Of a stretch of DNA of 64,000 nt, positions 62,083-64,000 are shown one piece after another; within the stretch, counting starts at the first letter, position 1; each line of letters starts with the position of its first letter. The notes under the pieces are model-generated. The model had not been told where the DNA came from and searched no databases. It was given only the letters and a program-made list of their open reading frames with translations. Source of the DNA: Boswellia sacra (taxonomy: Eukaryota; Streptophyta; Magnoliopsida; Sapindales; Burseraceae); contig SNVD02015981.1 in assembly GCA_013180625.2 (NCBI GenBank), positions 806,001-870,000 of the forward strand, in the 5' to 3' direction. A program made the position numbers and the translations under genes.

Positions 62083-64000
62083 TTAATGATGCAGTAAACT
62101 CTTGAGAAGTTGTTAGGTACTCAGAGTTGCAGTAAACTTGCAAAGTAATGGGTACAGAGTTTATAGAAGGAAGAAGAGAGATGGTGGAGCTTGAAAACAA
62201 TTCCTGGCTCTATTTCATCTATTTTTTTATTACATTTTTTACTCTGTTTTTAATCTGGAGATGGGCTTATTGAGTTAAGTAATTTGGTTGAATAAAATTA
62301 CCTTATAATAATACTCATCTTAAATGATGTGTATTCAAATAATAATTGCTAAATAGATGAGTTACTTATGTGTCATTTTTTAAAATATATCATATCATTT
62401 GATATGTATGATTTTATAATACATTTTAGGAAGTGTATCACTACTTTATCATAATATGGTTTGCTATTGTTCAATCCAATCAAATCCAATCTTAAGAAAT
62501 TAATCCACTGCAGTCTAGTTTCTACCACCGAATGTGACCTTATGGGTTTATATAGCCTCACCCTTAAGAAAGATACTTCAACCAGAAATCACGTATTGAA
62601 AACCAACTACCACTCAACAAGTTTAGATATCATAATCACATCATAAAAATCAACCGTCTAAGACTTTTATTATTATTATTATTATTATTATGTTTTTGTT
62701 TTATTTTAAGGTTTGAAGATTTTCTTTGGCGAGTTGGAATGATATAGAAATAGTAAATATATATATGTGTGTGTATATATATACATATACATACATTATT
62801 TGTTGAGCATCAGAAACCTACCACCAAAAAATGTGTCAAAATATAGATAGTACAAAGTTACAGCATCTAAATTTATGCGATGTTCATCTCTTCCAAGTTT
62901 GGCGTTTTTAGAATTGTTTCTTAGGGAATTATCATGCAACCCCTTCATTAGATGAAAATAAATGATTCTACACCTTTTCAAAAATGGCCCAAAACCCCCA
63001 ACTGTGAATCTCACTCCGTTAAAGTTTACATGCCTAAGGGTATTTTAGATATTCAGGTCATTAATAGTTAAAAAAAGAAATAATCTTGTGCCAACAATTG
63101 ACGCGGTAACGGGCAACTAAAGAAATTAATAAAGAATATTTGATGAAAATAAAAAAATAATATATTTTTTTCTCTCTTCTTGATATTGTTTGTTGCATTT
63201 TATTTATTTTTCTTTCAATAATGGTTTACTCACGATTGCTTTCAAGCTTCATCTAAACACGTTTCTAACATTGCTACCCGCTTTCATACCTTATCAAAAC
63301 TCATCCCTAATATTACCACTTACTTGCAAACCCCATTCACACTCACTAAACTCATCATAACTAACATCCGTTCCACAATCATTGCAGTCATGCTCCACTA
63401 ACATCCATTCCACAACCAAGTTTCATTATGAATTCCAAACCCAAAAATTATCCGCAAATCCCAAATTAAAATAATCTATAAATCAAACCAAAATTCTAAT
63501 TCATTTGCACAATACAACAAACTCAAAAGAATCAGAGACAAGAAGTGAATTCATCGAAGAAAGACATCGCCAAACTCACCGCCTAGACATGCCAAATCCC
63601 GCCTTGCCCAAACGCCACATCTGGCTTAATCCCAATTGCAAGCACCTAAGCCTAACTGCCGCCCACACCTCAACTTACTACGCACCGCCCCAAACTGAAA
63701 CCACAAAATAAAACTAACCCAACCAAAATGAACTCTACTTACTAAGCATTTTCTTCTAATCACTTATTATTATTATTGTTGTTGTTGTTATTGGAATAAT
63801 TCATTTTTAGTGGTGAAGTGGGCTTGATGTAATTTGTGAAGCGGGCTTGATGTAATTAATGAAGCAAAATTTGAGTAAATAATTGATCTTGAATTAGGCT
63901 TCAAACCAACTATTTTATGTCTTAGTAAAGCCGTTAGATGTTATGATAACGGTGGAATATTTGATTTTTGTAGCGGAAGGTTGAAGGGTTCGGATTAAAT
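62083..64000. other. Intergenic right end
   Basis: No gene supported. It has (ATT)n near 62669-62690, a mixed (AT)n(GT)n stretch near 62756-62800, (ATT/GTT)n near 63763-63791, and a short near-duplicate of GAAGTGGGCTTGATGTAATT at about 63815 and 63838. The block 63240-63720 is C-rich on the plus strand but has no recognisable coding motif. Confidence 0.5.

Noticed and set aside
62006..62200. Open frame across the outer end of the 5' LTR
   Set aside because: It spans the LTR/flank junction and has no motif.
63505..63711. 68-codon plus-strand open frame
   Set aside because: No homology, no splice or promoter context; C-rich composition alone explains it.
1..64000. tRNA genes, CRISPR arrays or bacterial-type operons
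   Set aside because: No intact cloverleaf was seen (A/B-box units are SINE-like without a full tRNA), no regularly spaced repeats with unique spacers exist, and all genes are plant nuclear in type.

Overview
The window is plant nuclear DNA, almost certainly from a eudicot. Genes are intron-rich, introns and intergenic DNA are A+T-rich, the proteins match plant-only or plant-type families (IQ67-domain protein, GT14 glycosyltransferase, chloroplast outer-envelope Omp85 protein, farnesylated J-protein), and the transposable elements (SINEs, MITEs, an L1-type LINE tail, a Ty1/copia element) are plant types. I cannot name the species from sequence alone.

Layout. 1-5545 (minus): most of a large-subunit ribosome-biogenesis GTPase gene (LSG1 class), its last ~70 codons lying off the left edge, with a telo-box just upstream of its start. 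6275-7300 (minus): two tandem U1 snRNA genes, each with a plant snRNA upstream element and TATA box at Pol II spacing; one copy looks canonical, the other is divergent. 7381-12700: A+T-rich intergenic DNA with MITEs, a SINE-like unit and microsatellites. 13148-20476 (plus): an 11-exon gene for a POTRA-less Omp85 protein of the chloroplast outer envelope (OEP39/OEP36 class); its introns carry SINEs and a 5'-truncated LINE with target-site duplication. 20480-26000: intergenic. 26000-27154 (minus): a single-exon GT14 (Core-2/I-branching, BC10-like) glycosyltransferase. 31304-35826 (minus, with 5' leader to about 38400): an IQD5-like calmodulin-binding scaffold gene that uses a GC-AG intron. 42869-44862 (plus): a type I DnaJ/HSP40 with a CAQQ prenylation box and a heat-shock-element-like promoter. 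45806-49395 (minus): a seven-exon receptor-like cytoplasmic pseudokinase lacking HRD and DFG residues. 52485-62082 (minus): a decayed Ty1/copia element of Sirevirus-like layout with a third, envelope-position region downstream of pol. The right end (62083-64000) has no gene that I can support.

The genes are ordinary neighbours in a plant chromosome, not an operon. The housekeeping loci (60S maturation GTPase, U1 snRNA, chaperone, envelope beta-barrel) have promoter elements typical of their classes. The most unusual items are the U1 pair with a divergent member, the heavily degenerate but intact-frame pseudokinase, the GC-AG intron in the IQD gene, the copia element with an extra 3' coding region and a deleted RNase H core, and a 61-bp palindrome next to a MITE. 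Exon boundaries were derived by eye from splice signals, reading-frame continuity and remembered family sequences; total frame closure was checked by arithmetic for the OEP39, IQD5, DnaJ and pseudokinase genes.
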